A stretch of DNA of 5,725 nucleotides from Holophagaceae bacterium (lineage in GTDB: Bacteria; Acidobacteriota; Holophagae; Holophagales; Holophagaceae): positions 7,138-12,862 of the forward strand of contig PMJK01000113.1 in the NCBI GenBank assembly GCA_003158505.1, read 5' to 3'. Of the stretch, positions 1 to 5,725 are shown piece after piece. How positions within the stretch are numbered: the stretch's first letter is position 1; each line of letters opens with the position of its first letter. A program made the position numbers and the translations under genes. The notes beneath the pieces are model-generated. The model worked only from the letters and a program-made list of their open reading frames with translations. It was not told the DNA's origin and did not search any database.

Positions 1-1148
1 ACTTCGCCCATGCGCTCGGCCAAGAAGGCGAAATCCTCCCGCGTGAGCACGGGGCGTGTGCCCGAAAGGACGATGGCACGCTCGATGGCGTTCTCCAGCT
101 GTCGCACGTTCCCAGGCCAGGGCAGGGACATCAACAGAGGATCCACGCTGGGATGCAGAGCCTTGGGGTAGAGGCCATGTTCGCGGGCCTTGCGGTTGAG
201 GAAGTGCTGGGCCAGGAAGGGCACCTCCTCCCGCCGGGCCCGCAGGGGCGGCATGGTGATGGGCACGACCTCGAGCCGGTAGAACAGATCCTCGCGGAAG
301 GTGCCGTCCTGCATCTTCTTCCACAGGTCTACGTTGGAAGCGGTCACTACGCGCACGTCCACCTTCACCGGCGCGCCACCACCCAGGGGCTGCACCTCGC
401 GCTCCTGCAGCACCCGCAGCAGGCGCACCTGGGCGCTCAGGGGCATGGTGCCGACTTCGTCGAGGAAGATGGTCCCGCCGTGGGCTTCCCGGAACTTGCC
501 CGGCGTGTCCTTGCGGGCATCCGTGAAGGCGCCCTTGTTGTACCCGAAGAGTTCGGACTCCAGGAGATTCTCAGGGATGGCACCACAGTGGACGGCCACG
601 AAGGGCTCCGCGTTGTCGGCGCTCATGCGATGGATGGCCCGGGCGATGACCTCCTTGCCGGTGCCGCTTTCCCCCAGCAGCAGCACCGTGGCGCGGGTGG
701 CAGCAGCGCTGCGGGCGCGAGCCAGCACATCCTGCATGGCCGCGCTGGTGCCCACGAGGCCGAAGGCCAGCGCCTGCGACGCGCTGAGCTGAGTGGTGGT
801 GCCCGAGCGCGGACGCAGGCCCGGCATGGGAGGCTCCGGACCCAGCACGCCCCAGCGCACGGAACCCAGGGCACCCCATTCCGACAGGGCCTTGCAATCC
901 ATGGGTTCCCCATCGGGCTTCAGGCCCAGCAGAATGGGCAGGGCCGCCACTTCAGCCATCATGCGATTCAGTTCCGGCGGTGGCCAGGCGCCCTTGGCGC
1001 TGATCACCCACAGGTCCACATCCCGTGGCGCCAGAGCCGGGAAGGCTCCGCGATCCAGGGTCACGTCCCACAGCGCCGCCCACCGATGTTCCAGCCCCCC
1101 GGTGTCGTCCCCGAGGGTGGACCAGTGAAGGCGCGGCAGTTGGGTCAT
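1..1148 (-). CDS. Sigma-54-dependent transcriptional activator (AAA+ enhancer-binding protein), 3' end outside window
   Basis: 382 complete codons are visible from the ATG at 1148; the C-terminus, where a Fis-type helix-turn-helix is expected, lies beyond the left edge. The AAA+ domain spans about residues 130-362: Walker A GESGTGKE (159-166), the sigma-54-contacting loop as GAFTDA (206-211), Walker B IFLDEVG (227-233), sensor I RVVTASN (266-272), FREDLFYRL (284-292) and the sensor II segment WPGNVRQLENAIER (344-357). By family knowledge it hydrolyses ATP to remodel sigma-54 RNA polymerase at distant promoters. Residues about 25-110 are not a recognised sensor domain; their predicted strand/helix order resembles a receiver without the phosphoacceptor aspartate (inference). 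The start is the only ATG/GTG/TTG after an in-frame stop upstream; AAGGAG (1157-1152) precedes it with only three bases between. It is divergent from the thioredoxin-led operon. Family assignment is secure; its signal and targets are unknown. Confidence 0.95.
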   Translation of the reverse strand, partial: MTQLPRLHWSTLGDDTGGLEHRWAALWDVTLDRGAFPALAPRDVDLWVISAKGAWPPPELNRMMAEVAALPILLGLKPDGEPMDCKALSEWGALGSVRWGVLGPEPPMPGLRPRSGTTTQLSASQALAFGLVGTSAAMQDVLARARSAAATRATVLLLGESGTGKEVIARAIHRMSADNAEPFVAVHCGAIPENLLESELFGYNKGAFTDARKDTPGKFREAHGGTIFLDEVGTMPLSAQVRLLRVLQEREVQPLGGGAPVKVDVRVVTASNVDLWKKMQDGTFREDLFYRLEVVPITMPPLRARREEVPFLAQHFLNRKAREHGLYPKALHPSVDPLLMSLPWPGNVRQLENAIERAIVLSGTRPVLTREDFAFLAERMGE

Positions 1149-1167
1149 AGGCTCCTTGGTTGGAAAT

Positions 1168-1195
1168 AGCCTAGATGCAGGGAGCTGAGGGTCAA
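1168..1195 (-). promoter_or_regulatory. Candidate sigma-70-type promoter for the activator gene
   Basis: Reading the minus strand, TTGACC (1195-1190) matches five of six bases of the -35 consensus and is followed after 16 bases by TAGGCT (1173-1168), a weaker -10 match (T, A and final T agree). Transcription would begin near 1161 and give a leader of only about 13 bases holding the AAGGAG site. The position fits, but the -10 is poor and the housekeeping sigma preference of this organism is not known from the sequence. Confidence 0.4.
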
Positions 1196-1209
1196 GTCAA
1201 AAAAATGAC
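1191..1209. repeat. Short inverted repeat GTCA-A6-TGAC with an adjacent GTCA copy
   Basis: GTCA at 1196-1199 and TGAC at 1206-1209 form perfect 4-base arms around six A residues, and a further GTCA sits at 1191-1194, giving a tandem GTCAA. The element overlaps the candidate -35 of the activator gene, a place where an operator would act. Arms this short can arise by chance, so this is only a possible binding site. Confidence 0.25.
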
Positions 1210-1268
1210 GGGACAAAATCTATCCTTGCTCCACGGCGTACGATAAAGGAAGCATTCCGGAGGTTCCC

Positions 1269-1820
1269 ATGTCCCTTATGGAATCCACCATGGTTCCGCT
1301 CGGCACGGGCTGTCCGGATTTCACGCTGCCCGGGGCGGATGGTCAGCTCTGGTCCCGGGACGACTTCCACTGTCCAGCCCTGCTGGTGGTGGTCATGTGC
1401 AACCACTGTCCCTATGTGCAATCCATCGACGATCGCCTCAATGCCTTGGCGAAGGCCTATGCCGGGCGCTGTGCCGTGGTGGGCATCAACTCGAACGATG
1501 CGGTGGCCTTCCCGGAGGACAGCTTCAAGGCCATGCGGGCCCGTGCCAAGGCCAAGGGCTACGTCTTCCCCTACCTTTGGGACGAGGAACAGACCGTGGC
1601 TCGCGATCTTGGCGCGGTGTGCACGCCGGACTTCTTTCTCTATGGTTCCCACCGGCACCTGAACTACCGGGGTCGCATGGATGACAACTGGAAGGACGCC
1701 ACCCGCGTCACCCATCAGGATCTGAAGGAAGCCATCGAGCGTGTTCTTAACGGGAAGGAGCCCCTGGAGACCCAGTATCCGAGCATGGGCTGCAGCATCA
1801 AATGGAAGCACGCCCACTGA
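1269..1820 (+). CDS. Thioredoxin-family (AhpC/TSA-like) protein with CNHC redox centre
   Basis: A 183-residue protein with a thioredoxin fold. After the N-terminal PDFTLPGADGQ segment typical of redoxin proteins, a hydrophobic strand (38-43) leads to the active site C44-N-H-C47 followed by PYV. The cis-proline is in T119-P120, next to another cysteine, C118. The C-terminus carries PSMGCSIKW with C175, a tail I recall from a widespread group of uncharacterised bacterial thioredoxin-family proteins. No signal peptide or membrane segment is seen, so it should be cytoplasmic. The likely role is thiol-disulfide exchange or peroxide reduction, with substrate unknown; the CxxC favours a reductase over a one-cysteine peroxiredoxin. 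The ATG at 1269 has GGAGG five bases upstream. A later Met (residue 8) is possible but has no comparable site. It is first of five genes on this strand and overlaps thpR by 19 bases. Confidence 0.88.
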   Translation: MSLMESTMVPLGTGCPDFTLPGADGQLWSRDDFHCPALLVVVMCNHCPYVQSIDDRLNALAKAYAGRCAVVGINSNDAVAFPEDSFKAMRARAKAKGYVFPYLWDEEQTVARDLGAVCTPDFFLYGSHRHLNYRGRMDDNWKDATRVTHQDLKEAIERVLNGKEPLETQYPSMGCSIKWKHAH

Positions 1821-2338
1821 GGCTCTTCTTCGGCCTTCCGCTTCCCTTGGACCTGCGCGAGAACCTTGGCCAGTGGCGGCGGAACTACCCTGGCATCGAG
1901 GGCTGGTCCAGGATCGAGGGCCTGCACCTGACCCTGGCCTTCCTCGGCCAGCGCCCAGCCGGGTCCCTGCCCGGCCTGGAAGGCATCGCGACGGCCATCG
2001 CGCAGCGCCACGGGGCCTTCGCCTTGACCATCGCGGCGCTCGGCAGCTTCTCCCGTTCGGGAACCACCCGGCTGCTCTGGCTGGGCCTGGCGCCTTCGCC
2101 GGCCCTGGTAGTCCTCACTGAGGACCTGCGCCGGCACCTTCTCGCCGTGGGCGAAGCCATCGACACCAAGCCCTTCCATCCCCACGTGACTCTGGCCCGC
2201 TTCCGCCAGGCCCAACCCATGGCCGGATTCACGGATCCACCCATCCAGGGTTTCACCGCGGACTGCCTGACCCTCTTTGAAAGCCATCCGCAGGGATGCT
2301 ACACGGGGCTGCGGAGCTGGCCCTTGCAAAGGGTATGA
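1802..2338 (+). CDS. thpR: RNA 2',3'-cyclic phosphodiesterase (2'-5' RNA ligase family)
   Basis: A 178-residue protein of the 2H phosphoesterase superfamily, close to the usual length of the family. Both catalytic H-x-T-x motifs are present: H42-L-T44-L inside GLHLTLAFLG, and H128-V-T130-L inside FHPHVTLARF. The N-terminal RLFFGLPLP is the family's typical first strand. By family knowledge the enzyme opens RNA 2',3'-cyclic phosphates to 2'-phosphates and can join tRNA halves in vitro; its cellular role in bacteria is unsettled. It is cytoplasmic. The start lies inside the preceding gene, 19 bases before that gene's stop, with no strong ribosome binding site, so translation is probably coupled to the upstream gene. 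The stop TGA falls in an ATGA sequence (2335-2338) that could also serve as an early start for the next gene. Confidence 0.93.
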   Translation: MEARPLRLFFGLPLPLDLRENLGQWRRNYPGIEGWSRIEGLHLTLAFLGQRPAGSLPGLEGIATAIAQRHGAFALTIAALGSFSRSGTTRLLWLGLAPSPALVVLTEDLRRHLLAVGEAIDTKPFHPHVTLARFRQAQPMAGFTDPPIQGFTADCLTLFESHPQGCYTGLRSWPLQRV

Positions 2339-2361
2339 TCGGAAGTTCTGCCGGAGCTGCG

Positions 2362-3003
2362 ATGCGCCTTGCTGTCCTACCGATCTGCCTCGCGGCCCTG
2401 CCCCTTTGCGCCCAGTGGGACGTGCGTCTGGAACTGCCCCGGCCCACGGGTCAGAACCTGCCCCAGACGCTGCTCAGCGGAACCGGGAACCTGGTGGCGG
2501 GGGATTTCGATACGGGCCAGGGGTTCATCGCCACGGTGAGTCGGCAGCTCCTCCAGGTCGGCCCCCTGCTGAAGGTGGAAGGCGGGCTGGAGTATTCCCA
2601 ATTCACGGCCGATGGCAACCTTGCTTATGGAACAGTCTCCCAAGGCGCCAATCTCAGGCAGCAGGGGGTGGGGTTGGATATCAACGCCCAGATCTGGGTG
2701 CCCTTTGTGGGCATCGCGGGCGAGTTGGGCCTCATCCAACGCTTCCAGCGCTATACCTTCGAGACCGCCGGAGCCTCCAATGCCAAGGACCTGAGTCGCA
2801 CCTGGCTGCGGGTGGGCGCCCGCTGGCGGATTCCTTTGCTGGTGGTCCATCCCTATGTCGTCGCCAGCTATCAGCAGCCCGTCACCAAAGAGAACCCCGT
2901 GCGGCTCAGCAGCGCTTCGGATCTGGTGGCCTACCTGACCGCCCAGGGCAGTGGACAGGAGTTCCAGCGCCTGTGGACCTTCGGCGTGGGAGTGGCCTTC
3001 TGA
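2362..3003 (+). CDS. Exported, probable outer-membrane beta-barrel protein of unknown function
   Basis: 213 residues from the chosen ATG. The N-terminus is a signal peptide: MR, a hydrophobic stretch (about 3-15), then LCA before Q18 as a likely signal peptidase I site; the residue before C16 is Leu, so it is not a good lipobox. The mature part has repeated amphipathic stretches rich in Gly, aromatics and alternating hydrophobics (about 60-80, 100-130, 145-170), and the chain ends in GVGVAF with a C-terminal Phe, the usual signal for the outer-membrane barrel assembly machinery. At about 195 mature residues it would form a small barrel of perhaps 8-10 strands. I do not recognise a named family. 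GGAG (2353-2356) lies five bases before this ATG. An in-frame ATG at 2335 overlaps the thpR stop but would put nine residues ahead of the signal peptide, so it is less likely. Its stop overlaps the next start (TGATG). Confidence 0.8.
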   Translation: MRLAVLPICLAALPLCAQWDVRLELPRPTGQNLPQTLLSGTGNLVAGDFDTGQGFIATVSRQLLQVGPLLKVEGGLEYSQFTADGNLAYGTVSQGANLRQQGVGLDINAQIWVPFVGIAGELGLIQRFQRYTFETAGASNAKDLSRTWLRVGARWRIPLLVVHPYVVASYQQPVTKENPVRLSSASDLVAYLTAQGSGQEFQRLWTFGVGVAF

Positions 3004-4637
3004 TGGTCCGCCGAGTCCTAGCCCTCCTCATTCTCATTCCGGTCCTGGTCGCCGCGCCCGCCGCCAAGGCGCGTCCGAAACTGGTGGTCGTGATCGCGGT
3101 GGATCAATTGTCCGCCGAGCTGATGCAGACCTATGGCCCTGAACTGACGGGGGGACTTGCACGGTTGCGCAAGGAGGGGGTCTTCTTCACCGAGGCCTAC
3201 CACGACCACGGGTTCACCGAGACGGGCCCTGGCCATTCCGTGCTGCTCTCGGGCCGCTTCCCCGCCAACACCGGCATCGTCGAGAACCGCTGGCTGGACC
3301 GGGTCGCCGGCAAGTTCGTCTACTGCGTTGAAGACGCCGCCGCCAAGTCCCTCACCGCGCCGGGCCAGGCCAGTTCCTCCAACGCCCGCTTCCTAGGTGA
3401 TGGGCTGGGCGACTGGCTGCAGGCTCAGGTGCCCGGCAGCCGGGTCTTCGCCCTGTCGGGGAAGGACCGGGCCGCCATACTCATGGCCGGACGCAAGCCC
3501 ACAGGCGTCTTCTGGTTCACCGGTCCGGCCGGCTTCACCAGTTCCACGACCTATGCAACACACTTGCCCGCTTGGCTGGTTCGCTATGACCAGGGACTCT
3601 CCTCCCGCATCACTGCGGACAGTTGGCTCTGGTCGAAGGATCCCGCCACACCCGAGGGGCGGTCCGCCCAGTGGACCTTCGGCTCCTTGATCATACGGAA
3701 TGGGGGCCTGCCGCGACTCATCCAAGGGGCCGGAATGCCTCTGGACAAAGGGTTCGACGTCCGGTTCCGCAAGTCTCCCTTCCTGGACGCGGTGACGCTG
3801 GAAGCCGCCGAGGCCCTGCTGGACGGCGAGAAGCTGGGCCGCGGCCGCGGCACCGATCTGCTGGCCATCAGCTTCTCGGCCACGGACTACATCGGCCACA
3901 ACTACGGAACGCTGGGCACCGAGATGCGCGACCAGATCCACCGGCTGGACCGGGGGCTCGGCCGCCTGCTGGACCGCCTCCGCCACGAGCATCCGGGCGC
4001 CTGGGTGGTACTGAGCGCCGACCACGGCGGCCTGGATATCCCAGAGGCCCTCAGCGACCAGGGATTCCCTGCGCGCCGCCTCCTTGCCGAACCCTTCATG
4101 GCGGCCCTGCAGGCTGATCTGCGCGGTGCCTTCAAGACGGATCGCGATCTCATGGTTCCGACCACAGAACCCAACACCCTCTACCTCGACGAGTCCGCCC
4201 TGAAGGCCGCGAACCTGGATCGCCACGAAGTGCTTCAACGGGTCCAGTCCTGGCTGCGCGCCCGCCCCGAGGTCGCCGAGGCTTTCACCGCGGAGGAGCT
4301 CCAGGCCACGGACCCCGCGGCCACCGGCAGCCCCCGGGACAGCAGCCTCCGCGTGCTGTTGCGCCGCAGCTTCCGCTCCGAGCGCAGCGGCGACATCCTC
4401 GTGGCGCTGAAGCCCTTCGTCGTCATCGGCGTGCCCCCGACCGAGTACCCGGCGACCCATGGCACGCCGAACGCCTACGATCGGCGCGTGCCCCTGATCT
4501 TCTGGGGCCCGTGGAAGGGCGGGGAGCGCCACGAGTCCGTGCGCACCGTGGATCTGGCGCCCACCCTGGCCCGCGAACTGGGACTCCAGCCCGGCACCGT
4601 GGACGGGAAGGCGCTGGACCTGGGCGCGCGGAAATAG
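3003..4637 (+). CDS. Exported alkaline-phosphatase-superfamily enzyme, PafA type
   Basis: A 544-residue protein with a signal peptide (MVRR, hydrophobic 5-16, AKA before R24), so periplasmic or secreted. The two-metal site of the alkaline phosphatase superfamily can be read in order: D34 (AVDQ), probable nucleophile T74 (TGPGH), D295 and H299 (ATDYIGHNYG), D340-H341 (SADHGG) and H486 (PATHGTPNAYD). N95 lies 21 residues after T74, and K154-D-R156 follows; these match the phosphate-gripping Asn and Lys-x-Arg of PafA and the Sphingomonas enzyme, which favours phosphomonoester hydrolysis over nucleotide diesterase action (inference from remembered PafA numbering). The open frame extends far upstream, but the start at 3003 is fixed by the signal peptide and by TGATG overlap with the preceding gene, implying translational coupling. 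Substrate is unproven; scavenging phosphate from organic monoesters is likely. Next gene begins eight bases after the stop. Confidence 0.92.
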   Translation: MVRRVLALLILIPVLVAAPAAKARPKLVVVIAVDQLSAELMQTYGPELTGGLARLRKEGVFFTEAYHDHGFTETGPGHSVLLSGRFPANTGIVENRWLDRVAGKFVYCVEDAAAKSLTAPGQASSSNARFLGDGLGDWLQAQVPGSRVFALSGKDRAAILMAGRKPTGVFWFTGPAGFTSSTTYATHLPAWLVRYDQGLSSRITADSWLWSKDPATPEGRSAQWTFGSLIIRNGGLPRLIQGAGMPLDKGFDVRFRKSPFLDAVTLEAAEALLDGEKLGRGRGTDLLAISFSATDYIGHNYGTLGTEMRDQIHRLDRGLGRLLDRLRHEHPGAWVVLSADHGGLDIPEALSDQGFPARRLLAEPFMAALQADLRGAFKTDRDLMVPTTEPNTLYLDESALKAANLDRHEVLQRVQSWLRARPEVAEAFTAEELQATDPAATGSPRDSSLRVLLRRSFRSERSGDILVALKPFVVIGVPPTEYPATHGTPNAYDRRVPLIFWGPWKGGERHESVRTVDLAPTLARELGLQPGTVDGKALDLGARK

Positions 4638-4645
4638 GATCTGCC

Positions 4646-5350
4646 ATGACGATCCCCCGCCACGCCCGCCTCGTGATCCTCACCGGCGCCGGCATTTCCG
4701 CGGAGAGCGGCCTGCGCACCTTCCGCGCCGCCGATGGCCTCTGGGAGCAGCACCGGGTGCAGGATGTGGCTACACCAGAGGCCTTTCACCGGGATCCAGC
4801 GCTGGTCTACCGCTTCTACAACGAGCGGCGGCGAAGTCTCGCCACCGTGCAACCCAACGCCGCCCACCTCGCCCTGGCCCGGCTGGAGCGGGAATGGGGG
4901 GGCGAGCTTCTCCTCGTCACCCAGAATGTGGACGATCTGCACGACCGGGCCGGCTCGCGGAACCTGCTCCACATGCATGGTGAACTCCTCAAGGGGCGCT
5001 GCCTCGCCTGCGGAGCCATCCACGACTGGCCCGGGGACATGGACCCGGCCAGCCGCTGCCCCACTTGCAGCCGCGGCCCGATGCGCCCGCACATCGTGTG
5101 GTTCGGCGAGCTGCCCCTGGAGATGGACCGCATCTACCAGGCCTTGGACCGCTGCGATCTCTTCGTGGCCATCGGCACCAGCGGACACGTGTACCCCGCC
5201 GCCGGGTTCGTGGCGGCCGCGGCTCCCGGCGCACGAACCGTGGAATTGAACCTCGAAGCCAGCCTCGTGGCCAGCGACTTCCAGGAAGCCCGCACTGGCC
5301 TGGCCACGGACCTGGTGCCTGCCTTCGTCTCGGAACTGCTGGGCGGATGA
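4646..5350 (+). CDS. cobB: NAD-dependent protein deacylase, Sir2 family, desuccinylase type
   Basis: A 234-residue compact sirtuin. NAD-binding motif GAGISAESGLRTFR (14-27), TQNVDDLH (92-99), catalytic H111 (HMHGE), a zinc site C119-x2-C122 and C138-x2-C141, and GTSGHVYPA (177-185) are all present. Y58 and R61 in FYNERRRSL correspond to the Tyr and Arg that bind acidic acyl groups in E. coli CobB and human SIRT5, so it should remove succinyl or malonyl groups as well as acetyl groups from lysine, using NAD+ and releasing nicotinamide and an O-acyl-ADP-ribose. It is cytoplasmic. The frame is open upstream, but the ATG at 4646 starts just before the first sirtuin strand and has AGGAT (4636-4640) five bases upstream; the preceding stop overlaps that site. 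It is last in the operon and converges on a kinase gene. Confidence 0.93.
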   Translation: MTIPRHARLVILTGAGISAESGLRTFRAADGLWEQHRVQDVATPEAFHRDPALVYRFYNERRRSLATVQPNAAHLALARLEREWGGELLLVTQNVDDLHDRAGSRNLLHMHGELLKGRCLACGAIHDWPGDMDPASRCPTCSRGPMRPHIVWFGELPLEMDRIYQALDRCDLFVAIGTSGHVYPAAGFVAAAAPGARTVELNLEASLVASDFQEARTGLATDLVPAFVSELLGG

Positions 5351-5364
5351 AGGACAGGTCTCGA

Positions 5365-5385
5365 AGAGGGGTGTGACGGCCCTCT
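5365..5385. terminator. Weak hairpin in convergent spacer, possible bidirectional terminator
   Basis: AGAGGG (5365-5370) and CCCTCT (5380-5385) form a 6-base-pair stem with a 9-base loop, placed between the stops of the two convergent genes (5350 and 5398). It is followed by GTTCC on the plus strand and by TCGAG on the minus strand, with no T run on either side, so intrinsic termination would be inefficient. Position is the main support. Confidence 0.3.
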
Positions 5386-5397
5386 GTTCCTACCCCT

Positions 5398-5725
5398 TCA
5401 ACACCGGTCCTCCGCCAGCCGCAGCATGTGTTCGCTGGCGAGGACACCATCCTGGTGGTTCATCCGCTGGAAGTGGCTCCGGAGATGGCGCAGGGTGCGC
5501 GGCACGGCGGGGGCGAAGTGGGCCTTCCTGCGGTGTACGAGCTGGTAGCCGAAGGTGCCCAGGGCCTTGAGGCTCCGCTGCAGGGCGCTGAGGTTCAGTT
5601 CCTCGATCAGCGCCTCGTGATTCCATCCCAGTTCACTTTGAAGGGGCTCGATGAGGGCGCGCCCCGCCTCCTTGGACCAGTCCCAGTAGGCGTCATAGCG
5701 AAGGCTGGCCAGGTCATAGGTGGCG
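5398..5725 (-). CDS. C-terminal part of an aminoglycoside-phosphotransferase-fold kinase, AmgK-like
   Basis: 108 codons plus stop (TGA, 5400-5398) are visible; the gene continues past the right edge. The fragment opens with ATYDLASLRYDAYWDW, the helix that follows the catalytic metal-binding Asp in phosphotransferases of the APH fold, and includes LQRSLKALGTFGYQLVHR, resembling the C-terminal helical region of AmgK, the kinase that phosphorylates the anomeric carbon of MurNAc/GlcNAc in cell-wall recycling. The catalytic HxD loop and the nucleotide-binding lobe would be beyond the window, so activity cannot be judged here. The fold family is fairly sure; the AmgK assignment rests on resemblance of this tail only, and homoserine- or choline-kinase-like relatives remain possible. 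The gene converges with the sirtuin gene, 47 bases apart, and belongs to a separate transcript. Confidence 0.72.
   Translation of the reverse strand, partial: ATYDLASLRYDAYWDWSKEAGRALIEPLQSELGWNHEALIEELNLSALQRSLKALGTFGYQLVHRRKAHFAPAVPRTLRHLRSHFQRMNHQDGVLASEHMLRLAEDRC

Larger units (their letters stand above)
1149..1268. other. Divergent intergenic region between activator gene and operon
   Basis: This 120-base spacer must hold the start signals for both directions. Seen: a sigma-70-like element for the minus-strand gene (listed separately), an A-rich segment at 1199-1205, and a good ribosome binding site GGAGG (1259-1263) five bases before the ATG at 1269. For the plus strand only weak -10-like hexamers are seen (TATCCT at 1221, TACGAT at 1239), neither with a good -35. 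I looked for the GG-N10-GC pattern of sigma-54 promoters on both strands and saw none. Confidence 0.7.

Noticed and set aside
153..1169. Long plus-strand open frame of 338 codons opposite the activator
   Set aside because: It is antisense to clear AAA+ motifs, its translation is rich in His, Gly, Gln and Arg with no recognisable domain, and such frames are common in high-GC genes.
1149..1268. Sigma-54 promoter between the activator and the operon
   Set aside because: No GG and GC pair with the required ten-base separation in a TGGCAC-N5-TTGC context was found on either strand.
2335..2361. Alternative start of the barrel protein at 2335 in an ATGA overlap with thpR
   Set aside because: It would place nine residues before the charged start of the signal peptide, and its possible binding site AAAGG is only three bases away; the ATG at 2362 has GGAG at five bases. 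It is not fully excluded.
2277..3002. Upstream extension of the phosphatase reading frame to 2277
   Set aside because: The extra 242 residues are Pro, Arg and Gly-rich, overlap the barrel gene in another frame and would bury the signal peptide; the start at 3003 has a signal peptide and a TGATG junction.
3393..4532. Minus-strand open frame of 379 codons opposite the phosphatase
   Set aside because: The plus strand here encodes all the metal-binding motifs of a known family; the antisense product has low-complexity Ala, Gly and Gln-rich sequence and no motif.
4511..4645. Upstream extension of the sirtuin frame to 4511
   Set aside because: The added segment overlaps the phosphatase C-terminus and is compositionally unlike sirtuins; the ATG at 4646 has a ribosome binding site and matches the family's N-terminus.
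5373..5570. Small plus-strand open frame of 65 codons after the sirtuin gene
   Set aside because: It lies antisense to the phosphotransferase-fold kinase tail and crosses the convergent spacer, with low-complexity Gly, Ser and Arg sequence.

Overview
The window looks like an ordinary stretch of chromosome from a high-GC Gram-negative bacterium. Two exported proteins, one of them a probable outer-membrane beta-barrel, imply a double membrane. The mix of genes and the protein style resemble Acidobacteriota of the Holophaga/Geothrix type, but that placement is an impression from reading, not a search result. There are no insertion sequences, CRISPR repeats, tRNA or rRNA genes, phage genes or sharp changes in composition.

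Layout. Positions 1-1148 (minus strand) hold most of a sigma-54-dependent activator. Its C-terminal DNA-binding part lies beyond the left edge. A 120-base divergent intergenic region (1149-1268) carries a plausible promoter for the activator and a small inverted repeat. From 1269 to 5350 five genes run on the plus strand with almost no spacing: a thioredoxin-family protein with a CNHC centre, the RNA 2',3'-cyclic phosphodiesterase ThpR, a small exported beta-barrel-like protein of unknown function, an exported alkaline-phosphatase-superfamily enzyme of the PafA type, and a Sir2 deacylase with the residues of a desuccinylase (CobB/SIRT5 type). Junctions are a 19-base overlap, a 23-base gap (or an ATGA overlap if an earlier start is used), a TGATG overlap and an 8-base gap, so the five are very probably one transcript. 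After a 47-base convergent spacer, the C-terminal end of an aminoglycoside-phosphotransferase-fold kinase, most like the cell-wall-recycling sugar kinase AmgK, lies on the minus strand (5398-5725).

How they may work together. No single pathway joins the five operon genes. Two are envelope or periplasmic (barrel protein and phosphatase) and are translationally coupled, so they are the likeliest functional pair, for example in acquiring phosphate from organic phosphates. The other three are cytoplasmic (redox, RNA end processing, protein deacylation). The activator faces the operon, but no sigma-54 promoter is visible between them, so regulation of the operon by it is unproven.

No convincing new biological system was found. 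The points most worth a second look are the pseudo-receiver-like N-terminus of the activator, the unidentified barrel protein coupled to the phosphatase, and the fixed order of the five-gene operon.
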